64,000 bases of DNA from Chlorops oryzae. Taxonomy: Eukaryota > Arthropoda > Insecta > Diptera > Chloropidae. Below the pieces are notes generated by a model. It searched no databases and was not told the DNA's origin. It saw only the letters and a list, made by a program, of their open reading frames with translations. The DNA is taken from assembly GCA_020466095.1 (NCBI GenBank), contig CM035808.1, forward strand, positions 2,559,190-2,623,189. The letters run 5' to 3'. Each line of letters opens with the position of its first letter. Position 1 is the stretch's first letter. The translations under genes and the position numbers were made by a program. Positions 54,738 to 64,000 of the stretch are shown here, piece by piece.

Positions 54738-55662
54738 TGTTTACGTTTACTTCTGTCTGTTTACGTTTACATCAATTGAAATCTGTTTACGTTTACGTTT
54801 GTTTACGCGTAAACAGCAGCCGTAAACGTAAGTGTAAACAGTTTACGCGCCCATCCATGCTTTACAGACACAAATTTTTTTTTCTTAAATTATTCCAACG
54901 ATAATGAACACACGCCACTGCCTATTCTGCTTAAGCAATTCAAATCGTCAAGTTTCCAATTGGGCTTTCTCTCTATTCAAGAGAGGAACGACCCCAGTAC
55001 AATCTCTCCGGGCTCTGAGCTCAGCTGTTGCATTTGACATTTCTGTTTTGTGTACATTATCCTTTTTTCTTTGCTCACATCCTGCACGATGAAAAATCAT
55101 TTTTCCTCTGTATTTGGTGCTGAACAAATTGTGAAAATTCTAAAAATTTAGTTTTTAAGTTCGGAAAAAGAAGTGCACATTATGGATTCGTATGAAAATG
55201 AACGGAAAACTTTACCGATTAATGTTTAAAATGAAAATTTTTCCCAATTTGAAATAAACGCAAAAAAAAAATCTGTGCAACCAGAAGAGAGCGGAAAAAT
55301 CGACAAAAAGAAAAATAAGTGTGCAGAGAAATTACTTAGAATGAGTTTAATGAAATTGAGAATTCTTTTATAAAAGAAAATAGCTAACAATTTTAAGAAA
55401 AAAAAAAAAAAAAAAAAAAAAAAATAGGAACAACAAAAATAATGAAAAACTTAATCCCGAAGGCATAAAACATTTTTTCCATCATTTCTTCTATCGCAAC
55501 GTATCCACCTATCAGACAAACGCCCACCCGTTTTTGAACTCCCACACAAATACTTACATAAAATGTAAACTCGCATATGGAAAAGCCTACATACATACAT
55601 ACATACAAGCTGTTAACGTTGAAGTTGGAAAAGCATAGCGGCGGCTCCGTATCGCAAAAAAA
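54738..55662 (+). promoter_or_regulatory. Upstream region of the double-BTB gene
   Basis: Runs from the end of a foldback element to the start codon. It begins with a dense GTTTAC cluster (listed separately), then AT-rich DNA, a long A-run at 55399-55425 and a CATA repeat near 55589-55608. No coding exon was recognised. A promoter and 5' UTR should lie here, but no core element is clear. Confidence 0.3.
54739..54846. repeat. Cluster of GTTTAC / GTAAAC hexamers
   Basis: About eleven copies of GTTTAC or its complement lie in 108 bp, including GTTTACGCGTAAAC as a palindrome. TGTTTAC is the forkhead-factor core (established knowledge). Whether this is a regulatory cluster or part of a degenerate repeat is open. 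Confidence 0.55.
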
Positions 55663-55698
55663 ATGGCAGTGGAGCATACATTTCTCGGAATTTGGGAG
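55663..55698 (+). CDS. Double-BTB gene exon 1 (start codon)
   Basis: ATG preceded by AAAAAAA, a favourable context. It encodes MAVEHTFLGIWE and ends at a GT donor (GAG|GTGTGC) in phase 0, joining IVNCTFEGK in the next exon. Confidence 0.65.
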
Positions 55699-58600
55699 GT
55701 GTGCAATGCAATGATTTTATTAAAGAATTTTATGAGGAAAAAAAAACAAATACCTAAATTTAATAATTTTTCTTTTTTTCAATAGATTGTGAACTGCACA
55801 TTCGAAGGGAAGCCCGAAATATCCGGCCTTGAGGGGTTCGAATTTTTCATCTTAGTCCGCATTTCCTTTCCAATAAAGACTAAGGTTTTTTTTTTGTTTT
55901 TTCTTTCTTTGCCTTTGCAGCATAAAGTTTCGACTGGATGACACCGGCGACATAACGTGGTATAACGATTTAGTTAGTCCCCTACCTGAATCCAAAGACT
56001 GCGGCACTTGCTGCGACTCCGCAAGTGTCCTTTTTAGTTGTGAGACATTCGATGTCTGTGAAACGAATCCTCGTCTTATATTTGGGGCATTTGCTGGGCA
56101 TAGCATCGAATTTAGAGTAAGTTAAATACACTCCTTAGTTTTGATAAAATTCTCCAAAAAAATATTTATAAAAATTATTAAAAAAAACATCCATCACATG
56201 AACTAAAAAATTTAAATATAAATTAATTAATTTATATTCAATCTTATAGGCCGTTTACATATGCCGTTTTATTCGCGTTTTAGTAACTTTGCCCGTTTTA
56301 GCTCTAAAACAACTTAGATTTTTCCCGTTTTATCGTACAAAACTAAAACGAGAAACTTTCCTGTTTTAATTTAAAACAAGTAGCTAAACAAGATAAATCC
56401 TGTTTATAACTCATAAAAATATCGAAATTTGAATGGCATCACTATAAAAATGCAAAACATATGGTCATTGAAATTTCGAATTTAAAAATTATGAGGTTAA
56501 TTCCACAACCAATGTAGAAAACGAACGCAATTTCAATAATTGCATCTATTCTAAATTACAATATTCACTCATATTTCACGTGTTGAGCAAACAAAAGATA
56601 ACCACAAAATGACAAAACGACATGCGCATATGTAAACACCCCGTTTTGACTTAGTCGTTTTAGCTTAAACGAGGAGCGCTCAAACGTATATGTAAATGCC
56701 CTATAAATTCGAGAGATACGCTAATGTGTTGTAAAACCTTTTCAGACAAATACGCTGATACCGACTGATACCTTAGTTTTGGATTGTGAAAATTGGTACG
56801 CAATCGAGTGCAAGCGTCTGAAAGAAGGCCAAGCGGCGGGACAGGAAAAGGAAATTTCATTCTTTGAAGCGTTAAGTGAATCGTATTTTAGTGATGTTAT
56901 AATCAAGTGCTCAAATAACATTGAGGTAAGATGCTTCGAAAGAGATTTTTTTCTCACGGTTTTGCTTTCAAAATAAGTATCTACGAATCGGTTTTAAAAC
57001 ACGATTTAGCACGATTTAAAGAAAAAATATTTCATTGAAGTTTTATAGGAAATTATCTATATCTTCTCCTTTTTCATTTATGTATAATTTTTCTCTTATA
57101 CTTCATATGTTTTTTGAGATGTTTTTACAAGATGGTTTTAGAACGTTTCCACAGTGTAAAAAATCATGTATATCTACTTCACAAATGCATAATTGAAGCA
57201 ACGCCGAGAAGTATGCATATAAATTTTTAAAATGTTTCCTGTAGTGCAGAGATCTGCTCATTCTTGTAGACATATACATTCAAGCACATTTTATGCAAGA
57301 ATTTTGAAAGCTGTTCCGATCTTCTAGAAACCTCAATGAAATTCCCACGGCTCGGATTTTGTTGCATTTAAAAATTTAAAGCATACTTTATGGAACAAAA
57401 AAATTTTCTTACCAACATTTGGCGAATAACTTTAGGGAATTCGAACTTAAAACCGCTTTTCTAACATCAAAAAAATTCTCATTGAAGTTAAAAATCGATT
57501 TGAATCTTAACTTTATGTAAGTTGAACGAAATTTGTACTCCCTTAAAGTATGCTTTAAATTTATAAAAGTCAATAAAATCCGAACCCAGCTAAGTACACT
57601 AGTTTACAGCATTTTTCCCTTGGACATCTAATTTCACTTTTCTTATGGAATTATTATTGCATACTTTTTTGCATCATTTTTAGGGCAACAGAAAATATTT
57701 AAGTTCACCACCCATAGAAGTATACACTCAAATATTCAGAATATATTTCCGATAGTGACAAAAATCTGTTCATTCTTGTAGCTTTGTCCATTTAATGAAA
57801 TAAGTTGGTGGAGCGGCATGAAAGATGTGCGGACATCTTTAAAGCCTTAATTAATCTCCGTTTATAAAGGCTTAAAATGATATTAATTAGTTTTGAAATA
57901 TCCAAAGGCATACTTTAAGGGGTTTCGGTTGTTCTACTGTAACTGTAACTGAAAATTTATTTTTTTTTTTTTTTTTTTTTCAGTATAAAGTGCACTCAGC
58001 CATTTTACGTTTGAATGGCTTCGATTGCAGCATGTGTCTACCGGCCTTAACCAGCGGCAACACGATTCCTGTATCGAATGCGCATTTCTGCAAGTCGCCC
58101 ACACTTTTACAGCAGACGAAAAAGTGTAAAGAAAGCATCAGCGGTCCCAGTAGCCCTAGCCCGATTCGAATATCTGTCACCGCGTCGACAATATCTTCCG
58201 ACGAGGAACAACAAAAATATCCACAACGCCTTAACATATCTCCCATTTACCTGCAACCACCCAACCACTCAACAACGCAACATGCCGCGATTGGTAATAT
58301 CAATATCATAGCAGGAAATCTAGGCACACATCGTACGCAATATCTCTCAAATTCTTTCAATTGTCTAAGTCAAAATGCTCACATTGCGATTGGAAATGCG
58401 ATTTCAGTTGCCGGTGGAAAGAAACTGCTCGGCTCCAACGATAATGATAGTATGCGACGCTTCCCACAAACATCCAGCTCCGATTCACATTTGGAAACAC
58501 AGTCACAGCATTGCAAAAATATTTTTAACTTCGGTCCAGATATCTTGCTGCATCCGATAACAACAACAACAACAACAACAACAGCAACGACGCGACGACA

Positions 58601-61600
58601 ATTTGCAATACGCGTCGGCCGCCGCTCTCGCCCTATCGTGCCCGCAGTCCGTCGCCCTTTCCCAGCTCGATGGACACACCACCCTCTTCGCCATTAACGC
58701 CTGTTGGCGTGCTGTATAATCTACCAGGCTTCTTATTGACACCAATTCTTCATTGGCTCTATACGGAATCGTTGCTCTCGGATCTGGATGAAGAGGTCTG
58801 CGAAAAGCTTATTAACTTCGCCGAAACACAACCATCGCTGACGAAAATGGTCGAGCCAACTAGAAAGTATCTGAAACTTATCAAACTCAAGAAATGTAAG
58901 TTTTTTTCTTATTTTCAATTAAAGCTAAGCAGAGAAAAATAAATAGGTGTCCTGTGTGATTTTCCAATTGAAATTATTTTCAGTTGTTGTTAACATTATT
59001 ATGGATTTGCACAGCATTTTAAATCGAACGATACAAGCAATCAATCCCGTTTCTATATCGCATGAGCCAGCCACACTCTATGCGACTTTTAAGGATTGCT
59101 TAAAGGATTGCGCTATAGGTAGGTTGCAGTCAATGCAATTAATCCTCTTAACTTACCCTCAATTATTTACCTATTTCGAAGGATGTGCGAAAATTCTGCA
59201 ATTCTGCAATATATTCATTAAGGACGCCGGCGATATATCACGCTATCAGAAAAACGAAATCATCAAATATTCGCGCACGCGCATTCCAATCTTTATGTCA
59301 CAGATTCACCAGCTCTTGCGCAACATACTTAATGTCTTCATAAGCTTAACGGCCGATGAAAAGACCGAATTAGTAAACTACTTAGTACCTGAAGTATGAA
59401 CAAAACAAAAAAAAAGCACAATCGATCGCACAACAGAAAATACTTTAATTTATCACCTAAAAGTATGCATTTAAATTTAAAGAATACTGCCGATACTCAA
59501 AAAATCTGTCCATTCTTGTAGCTATTTCCATTCGAGCAAGTCTTGGGGCAAGGATTTTGCTAGTTATTCCGATCTTCTTGGAACCTCAATAAATCTCTCC
59601 TCGTAAATGCTTTTATAGGGTCTGGCGGGTTAAGCAAAGGCATGCGGCATCATGAAATGAATTTTTAAATTTTGTTAATTTTTCGATAGGTGCCATCTAA
59701 AAACACTGGGGAGACTACTTTTTAGATTTTATTTTGAACGGTCCTTGAAATATCCTTGAAAATCCTTTTTTGTTAAATCTTTTTTCAAAAATTTATATCT
59801 CAACAACCAATTGAGATTGAAAGACGATCTAAACAGATTCTGTTAGATAATAAAACAAGGAAGCTAAAAAAAATTTTTTTTTTTTTACACTGAGAAAATT
59901 TTTTTCACAAAACTAAAAAGAAAATGTTGAATATTTTTTTCAGTGTATTCCCAGTTTGACGCCACTCTACAAATTTTTTTAAAAGATACCTCTAAGTATT
60001 TGCTTTCATTTAAAAAAAAGTTTCATTCAAATTAAATGGCGCAACAGTGAGATATTCAAAAAATTTACAAGTGCACATAGATGCTCTAGTTAATATCCAG
60101 TACAAATGTGCGAAAATGATACAAAAAACATTAGTCATACGGCATGTTTTTAAAATTTAATATCTCCAGAAATAATTAAGATAAAAAGATAAAACAACGT
60201 GACTTATTTTTAATAAAACAAGGTAATTCATTTTCAACATTCAAAAGGTTTTACAAAAACTGAAATACACTGAAAAAATAGTTAAATTTTTGTTTTCTTT
60301 TTTGTGCAAAAATTTTTCTCAGTGTAAAATTTAAAAATAAATTTTCTATATTCCTTGATTTATTATCTAATAGAATCTGTTTAGATCGTCTCTCTATCTC
60401 AATTGGTTGTTGAGATATAAAATTTTGAAAAAAGCCTTATTAAAAAAGGATTTTCAAGGATATTTCAAGGACCGTTCAAAATAAAAATCTAAAAAGTAGT
60501 CTCCCCAGTGTTTTTAGATGGCATCTATCGAAAAATCAACCATATTAAAAAAAAAATCCTTTCATGATGCCGCAACCTCATAATTCTTTCTCTAAATATT
60601 CAATTGCATACCTTTGGGTGCTGAATTTAAATATTTTCCGTTGCCCAAATTATAATTGAGTTTGGAATCTTATTTATTTTTTACTTTCCTCCTTTGCAGA
60701 TCGAATCCACATTATTAATTTTAACTAATGTGATAGAGGAAATCAAAAATTCCCTAGAGAAAATGTGCAAAGTACGTATAGTATGAGATTGTTCAAAAAA
60801 TTTCTAAGGATTATTCCTGTTTTTTTTATTTCCAGGACTTAAAATGCTCACACTTAGATTTATCAATAAGACACGAAATCGATGCTGCTGTCGCGATGCA
60901 AATTCAAAATAACACTTTCATAACAGCGAATCCATGCGAGGAGGAGAATAACAGTGTAACGACGCTTTTCAGTCAGCCGCCATTGCCATTGTCGCCGAGA
61001 CCACGACGTGGACCGCCCGTTGGGTTGACCCTCTACGATAGCCAAAGCGATAAGCGTTTAGCATCGGCAGAGAACGATTTGAAGTTCGTGCTTTACATGT
61101 ACGAAGTGCGTAAAATGCGCGATATCTATGGCCGAATATCGGCGGCACTTGATATTATTAGGGATAAAAAGTAAGCTAAAGCTTTCGATATCCGATTTTT
61201 TTTTTTTTTTTTTTTGTTATCGATTCTATCGTTGCAGAGTTACTTTTTGCGAAATGGACTTTTTGAGTAAACGAAGCACAATTCATCAAAACCTTGAGCA
61301 GCTGATAACGGATATGCCAGCCTATATTTTGATAGTCGAAAATCTTGCCGATCGCCTGGACGAGAAGCTTGGCTGGAAGGAGTTCAAGTTCTGCTTTAAA
61401 CTGGCAACAAGTCAAATTGTGAGTGCATCATTCAGTCGATCGTTTCGGTCCATTTAATAAAGTCTGTAATCTTTTCTTTCTTTTTTTCTGCCTAAGAATG
61501 GCGTAACTGTAAAGCTCTTTGATCATAAGGCTGCGCTCGTTGAGCCAATAGTCGGGTAAGTTTCAAATATAATAATGTTCAATTTAAGCCAGGATGAAAA

Positions 61601-63938
61601 TTAGTTTCTAAGTCCTATGGACTCCGAAATAGCTTAATAGGTTAAGCAAAGGCATGCGGCATCATGAAAGGAATTTTTAAATTTTGTTGATTTTTCGATA
61701 GGTGCCATCTAAAAACACTGTGGAGACTAGTTTTTAGATTTTTATTTTGAACGGTCACTTGAAATACTGAAGAATCTTTTTATAAGCTTTTTCAGAATTT
61801 TATATCTCAACACAATTGAGATAGAGAGACGTCTACAATTCTATTAGATAATAAATCAAGGAATATAGAAAATCCTTTTTATTTACACTAAAAATTTTAT
61901 ATCTCAAAAGCTAATTAAGATAAGAAGATGAAACAAACGTTGGTTGATTGCGAATATAACAGGAAATCAAAAAAAAAATTTTTTTTAATTTTACACTGAG
62001 AAAAATTTTCCCACAAAACTAAAAAGACAATATTAACAATTTTTATCAGTGTACTCCCAGTTGGACGCCACTCTAAAATTTTTTTAAAAGATACCTCTAA
62101 GTATTTGCTTTCATTTAAAAAAAGTTTCATTCAAATTAAATGGCGCAACAGTGAGATATTCAAAAAATTACAAGTGCACATAGATGCTCTAGTACTAATA
62201 TCCAGTACAAATGTGCGAAAATGATACAAAACACATTTCTCATACGGCATGTTTTTAAAAATCTAATATCTCCATATATAATTAAGATAAAAAGATCAAA
62301 CAAATGGTGAGTTATTGTTAATAAGACAAGGAATATAGAAAATTTATTTTTAAATTTTACACTGAGAAAAATTTTTGCACAAAAAAGAAAACAAAAATTT
62401 AACTATTTTTTTCAGTGTATTTAAGTTTTTTTAAAACCTTTTGAATGTTTTAAAAAAATACCTTGTTTTATTGACAATAAGTGACCGTTTGTTTCATCTT
62501 CTTATCTTAATTAGTTTTTGAGATATAAAACTTTGAAAAAAGGCTTTTTCAACTAATAAATGCAAAAAAAAAACCCATCCCATCCATCCATCGAAATACA
62601 TTCCAATATCACTTTTACTATCAGACAGACAGTCTTTCAGAGAAGTTAAAGAATATAATTGCTACCTTTACGAAGGGTAATGAAAATAATACGCCTGCAA
62701 GCATGCAACATATTTTTGTTATAATGTGTTTGAGAACATAAATGGCAGTGCCGGCCACGGAAGCAAGCTAGAAGTAAAAAGAGCGTAAGCACTCGTATGT
62801 ACATAAAATTGCTCTCAAATGAGAAACAAAGCGAGACGGAGCTGCGTCGGATGAAGCTAGATGAGAACGTAAATTTTTTTTCAGCCTGGATACACTTCGA
62901 AGAAAATGAATTTTTTATACTTCAGGAATTTTTTCATCGTTGTTCTTAACATTAAGTTATTTTATTATATAATATATAAGTATAAATTCAGCACATCATT
63001 GGTTTTTCCAATAATTATCTGCTCTACACTGTAAATTTTCAAGATAAAAGAGCTCAAGATGAGCTGAAAAAGCTCCAAAATGACCCATCAATACTTCTTG
63101 GACGAGGCATCGAGTTTTTGCGACATATCGATCCAGGGACATACCCAGTTCAAAAGAATAAAATTTTTCGGCTCTAAGAAAAATGTATGCAATTTTGTAT
63201 GAAAACATCTACAACTGTTTCTCGCTGTGTAATGTGCACGCATACAAACGCAATTAGTAAATGATAGTGGTGGCCGGCACTGATAATGGGACATCGCTGC
63301 AAGAACTGCAAGAGTAAAATGTGAATTTCTTATAGAAAAAAGACTTCGTGTTCTTTGAAAATTCCATCATTTATTTATTTGTTGTTTCCTTTAAGGTTAT
63401 AAATTCTTCGTTTTTCGTTTCGTTTGCATTGCAGATTTGTAAATTGGTTCAAAAGCAAGAGTTCACGCAATCGCTTGTTGATCTGGGTTTATTGGAACTT
63501 TCGAATGACTTAAAATTAGCTGATAATGAAAATAATTCTGAACTTGATCCAACGATGGAGCATCGACATTTCTATGATTACAAGAACGTTAAGGTGGTGG
63601 TGGTAGAACATCCAATCAATGTTATAAAATTTCTAGAAATAAATTTAAATAAAATATTTACAGCTTAATTTAATAAAAAATCTGTGCGAGCCACCAATTA
63701 GTGCGCACAGCAATCTATCGAAGAACGCCCTTCGTCTGCTCCACTCGGCACAATTGGCGGACATGGAGTTCGAAGTGCATACGTTTACGGGGAGTAATGC
63801 AGCATCGGCAGGCAGCAAAGAGGAATACGAGATGCAGCAAATGTCTGGTCATAAGCAGCGTCAAAAAAGTTCAACATCACGACGTCCGACCATACAGGTG
63901 CACACATTTCGTGCCCATCGTGTTATTGTGTCAGCCAG
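55663..63938 (+). CDS. Double BTB/POZ-domain protein (13 exons, 3' end outside window)
   Basis: Exons: 55663-55698, 55786-55835, 55921-56116, 56746-56925, 57984-58895, 58984-59118, 59182-59393, 60700-60771, 60836-61170, 61238-61418, 61497-61555, 63435-63602, 63664-63938. Together about 2.8 kb, over 930 codons. N-terminal module: MAVEHTFLGIWE, FEGKPEISGLEG, IKFRLDDTGDITWYN. BTB1 starts FFEALSESYFSDVIIKC and VHSAILRLNG, is interrupted by about 200 Ser/Thr/Asn/Gln-rich residues, and resumes at GFLLTPILHWLYTESLLSDL. A helical middle region follows, then BTB2 begins LADMEFEVHTF and RAHRVIVSAR, where the window ends. BTB domains usually dimerise and act as adaptors, often for Cullin-3; no such partner can be shown here. 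Exon 5 lacks one base relative to its phases, and the exon 11/12 junction is one base out. Possibly the fly gene CG7102 (memory only). Confidence 0.78.
55786..55835 (+). CDS. Double-BTB gene exon 2
   Basis: After the acceptor TTTCAATAG it encodes IVNCTFEGKPEISGLEG. The donor is placed at GG|GTTCGA because only this phase joins exon 3 (G|IKFRLDDTGD); it is a weak donor. The open reading continues 48 bases further but cannot be spliced in frame. Confidence 0.55.
55921..56116 (+). CDS. Double-BTB gene exon 3
   Basis: Encodes IKFRLDDTGDITWYNDLVSP, a Cys cluster (DCGTCCDS) and PRLIFGAFAGHSIEFR. Acceptor GCCTTTGCAG and donor GTAAGTT are strong. The region looks like a small beta-rich module; I do not recognise its family. 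Confidence 0.75.
56247..56703. mobile_element. MITE family GGCCGTTTACATATGCCG, copy 3 (in BTB intron 3)
   Basis: Full-length and nearly identical to 38723-39180, same orientation as it. It sits about 40 bp upstream of BTB exon 4. Confidence 0.75.
56746..56925 (+). CDS. Double-BTB gene exon 4 (start of BTB1)
   Basis: Sixty codons, phase 0 to 0. Encodes LVLDCENWYAIECKRLKEGQ and the opening strand of BTB1 (FFEALSESYFSDVIIKCSNN). Acceptor CCTTTTCAG, donor GTAAGA. An intact 457-bp MITE lies in the preceding intron. Confidence 0.8.
57347..57598. mobile_element. MITE GGGCTCGGAT, copy 2 (in BTB intron 4)
   Basis: Shares CGGCTCGGATTTT, TTTAAAGCATACTTTATGG and AATCTTAACTTTATGTAAG with 49544-49775, and ends TCCGAACCC. 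Confidence 0.6.
57984..58895 (+). CDS. Double-BTB gene exon 5 (BTB1 with long insertion; apparent 1-base deletion)
   Basis: Opens with YKVHSAILRLNGFDCSMC, then a Ser/Pro/Asn/Gln-rich insertion with Cys residues. A poly-Asn tract and RRPPLSPYRARSPSPFPSS follow, then the second half of BTB1 (GFLLTPILHWLYTESLL, LDEEVCEKLINFAETQP). The exon is 912 nt. Its flanking phases (0 in, 1 out) demand 3n+1, so one base is missing. The upstream frame stops near 58695 (HHPLRH) whereas the conserved BTB half is in the next frame. The slip must lie between the stop at about 58526 in the downstream frame and the repeat end near 58585. Confidence 0.75.
58984..59118 (+). CDS. Double-BTB gene exon 6
   Basis: Encodes FVVNIIMDLHSILNRTIQAI and ATLYATFKDCLKDCAIG. 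The split Phe codon (T|TT) and split Gly codon (G|GA) both join correctly. Donor GTAGGT. Confidence 0.8.
59182..59393 (+). CDS. Double-BTB gene exon 7
   Basis: Follows a 63-bp intron. Encodes CAKILQFCNIFIKDAGDISR and helices ending TADEKTELVNYLVPE. Donor GTATGA at 59394; reading through it would terminate at once (V-stop). Confidence 0.8.
59630..60573. mobile_element. Foldback element in BTB intron 7
   Basis: Starts AAGGCATGCGGCATCATGAA and ends TTTCATGATGCCGC. Arms include GGTGCCATCTAAAAACACTG / CAGTGTTTTTAGATGGCATC and GTCCTTGAAATATCCTTGAA with its complement. Several inner inverted blocks (e.g. CACTGAGAAAA) suggest a nested history. Confidence 0.7.
60700..60771 (+). CDS. Double-BTB gene exon 8
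   Basis: 24 codons, IESTLLILTNVIEEIKNSLE then KMCK, an amphipathic helix. Acceptor CCTTTGCAG, donor GTACGT. Separated from exon 7 by an intron that holds a 0.9-kb foldback element. Confidence 0.75.
60836..61170 (+). CDS. Double-BTB gene exon 9
   Basis: Encodes DLKCSHLDLSIRHEIDAAVA, a Pro/Arg patch (QPPLPLSPRPRRGPPVGL) and a helix ending GRISAALDIIRDK. Acceptor ATTTCCAG, donor GTAAGC; two bases of a Lys codon carry over. Confidence 0.8.
61238..61418 (+). CDS. Double-BTB gene exon 10
   Basis: Encodes VTFCEMDFLSKRSTIHQNLE and LGWKEFKFCFKLATSQI. Acceptor CGTTGCAG after a T17 run, donor GTGAGT. Phase 0 out. Confidence 0.8.
61497..61555 (+). CDS. Double-BTB gene exon 11 (phase conflict with exon 12)
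   Basis: Encodes NGVTVKLFDHKAALVEPIV plus two bases of Gly (GG|GTAAG). At 59 nt it leaves a partial codon, but exon 12 starts in phase 0. One more G in the GGG run at 61554-61556 would give GGG|GTAAG and restore phase. Confidence 0.6.
61642..62545. mobile_element. Second copy of the foldback element, in BTB intron 11
   Basis: Direct-orientation relative of 59630-60573 (AAGCAAAGGCATGCGGCATC, GGTGCCATCTAAAAACACTG, AGTATTTGCTTTCATTTAAA). The last right-hand terminal block is absent. Confidence 0.7.
62560..63430. other. Remainder of BTB intron 11, no exon found
   Basis: Searched for a small missing exon that would resolve the exon 11/12 phase conflict; none with good borders and sensible coding was seen. 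Confidence 0.4.
63435..63602 (+). CDS. Double-BTB gene exon 12
   Basis: Encodes ICKLVQKQEFTQSLVDLGLL and an acidic stretch before HRHFYDYKNVKVV. The acceptor TTTGCATTGCAG is strong. The donor lies within GTGGTGGTGGTAGAA, and several in-phase GT choices exist; GTAGAA at 63603 is used here, so the 3' border may be off by one to three codons. Confidence 0.6.
63664..63938 (+). CDS. Double-BTB gene exon 13 (start of BTB2)
   Basis: Acceptor ATATTTACAG. Encodes LNLIKNLCEPPISAHSNLSK, RLLHSAQLADMEFEVHTF, a basic/Gln/Ser-rich loop and VHTFRAHRVIVSAR. The last is the classic BTB pattern V-x-AHR-x-V-x-x-A-R. The donor AG|GTAGAA leaves two bases; the next exon is beyond the window. Confidence 0.8.
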
Positions 63939-64000
63939 GTAGAAAACGAATCACCCACTCACTCACTCGGACCCCGATTCACTGAGAATCAAATTCGTTC

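Noticed and set aside
55836..55884. Extension of double-BTB exon 2 through FEFFILVRISF
   Set aside because: The frame is open but any donor after it (AAG|GTTTTT) leaves phase 0, which reads into TGA in exon 3, and the intron would be only about 36 bp.

Overview
The window is AT-rich, intron-rich animal DNA from a higher (schizophoran) fly. The Atg101 protein is recognisably dipteran, the exons have canonical GT/AG borders, and the non-coding DNA is crowded with short DNA transposons, GTCY-type interspersed elements and tRNA-derived repeats. A tephritid-like fly with large introns fits best, but genus and species cannot be fixed from sequence reading alone. || Layout. (1) 3.1-51.3 kb, plus strand: five 3' exons of an AGC-family protein kinase that reads as S6KL (S6 kinase-like); its 5' exons lie upstream of the window. 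Two further genes sit inside its introns. Atg101 (4005-4661, plus, intronless) lies in the 6.6-kb intron between kinase exons b and c. A minus-strand gene for a secreted, Ala/Pro/Val/Glu/Lys-rich protein (about 18.65-19.88 kb) lies in the 40.7-kb intron between exons c and d; its reading frame is broken three times. (2) 55.66-63.94 kb, plus strand: thirteen exons of a gene for a protein with two BTB/POZ domains, the first split by a long low-complexity insertion. Its 3' end is outside the window. It may correspond to the unnamed Drosophila gene CG7102, from memory and unverified. One exon carries an apparent 1-base frameshift, and one splice junction is out of phase by one base. || The rest is intronic or intergenic DNA dominated by non-autonomous elements, many with readable terminal inverted repeats (TIRs) and target-site duplications (TSDs): hAT-like (8-bp TSD), Tc1/mariner-like (TA), piggyBac-like (TTAA), Harbinger-like (TTA/TAA) and a TAT-targeting family. 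There are also long foldback palindromes, GTCY/mini-me (Helentron-like) elements with internal minisatellites, decayed LINE and Tc1 coding relics, and tRNA-like repeats. || The most unusual items are: a 983-bp hAT-type element with a perfect 8-bp TSD that carries 21 uninterrupted 16-bp units built on ATCGATA, the core of the DREF/BEAF-32 site; two elements bounded by convergent tRNA-like sequences, with relatives sharing a GGCGAR 3' junction; and a 0.9-kb segment bounded by almost identical 63-bp direct repeats. The resident genes do not form a pathway. Atg101 belongs to the autophagy-initiation (Atg1/ULK) complex, S6KL is a kinase related to the S6K branch, and the BTB protein is probably an adaptor. 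Any link between them is positional only.
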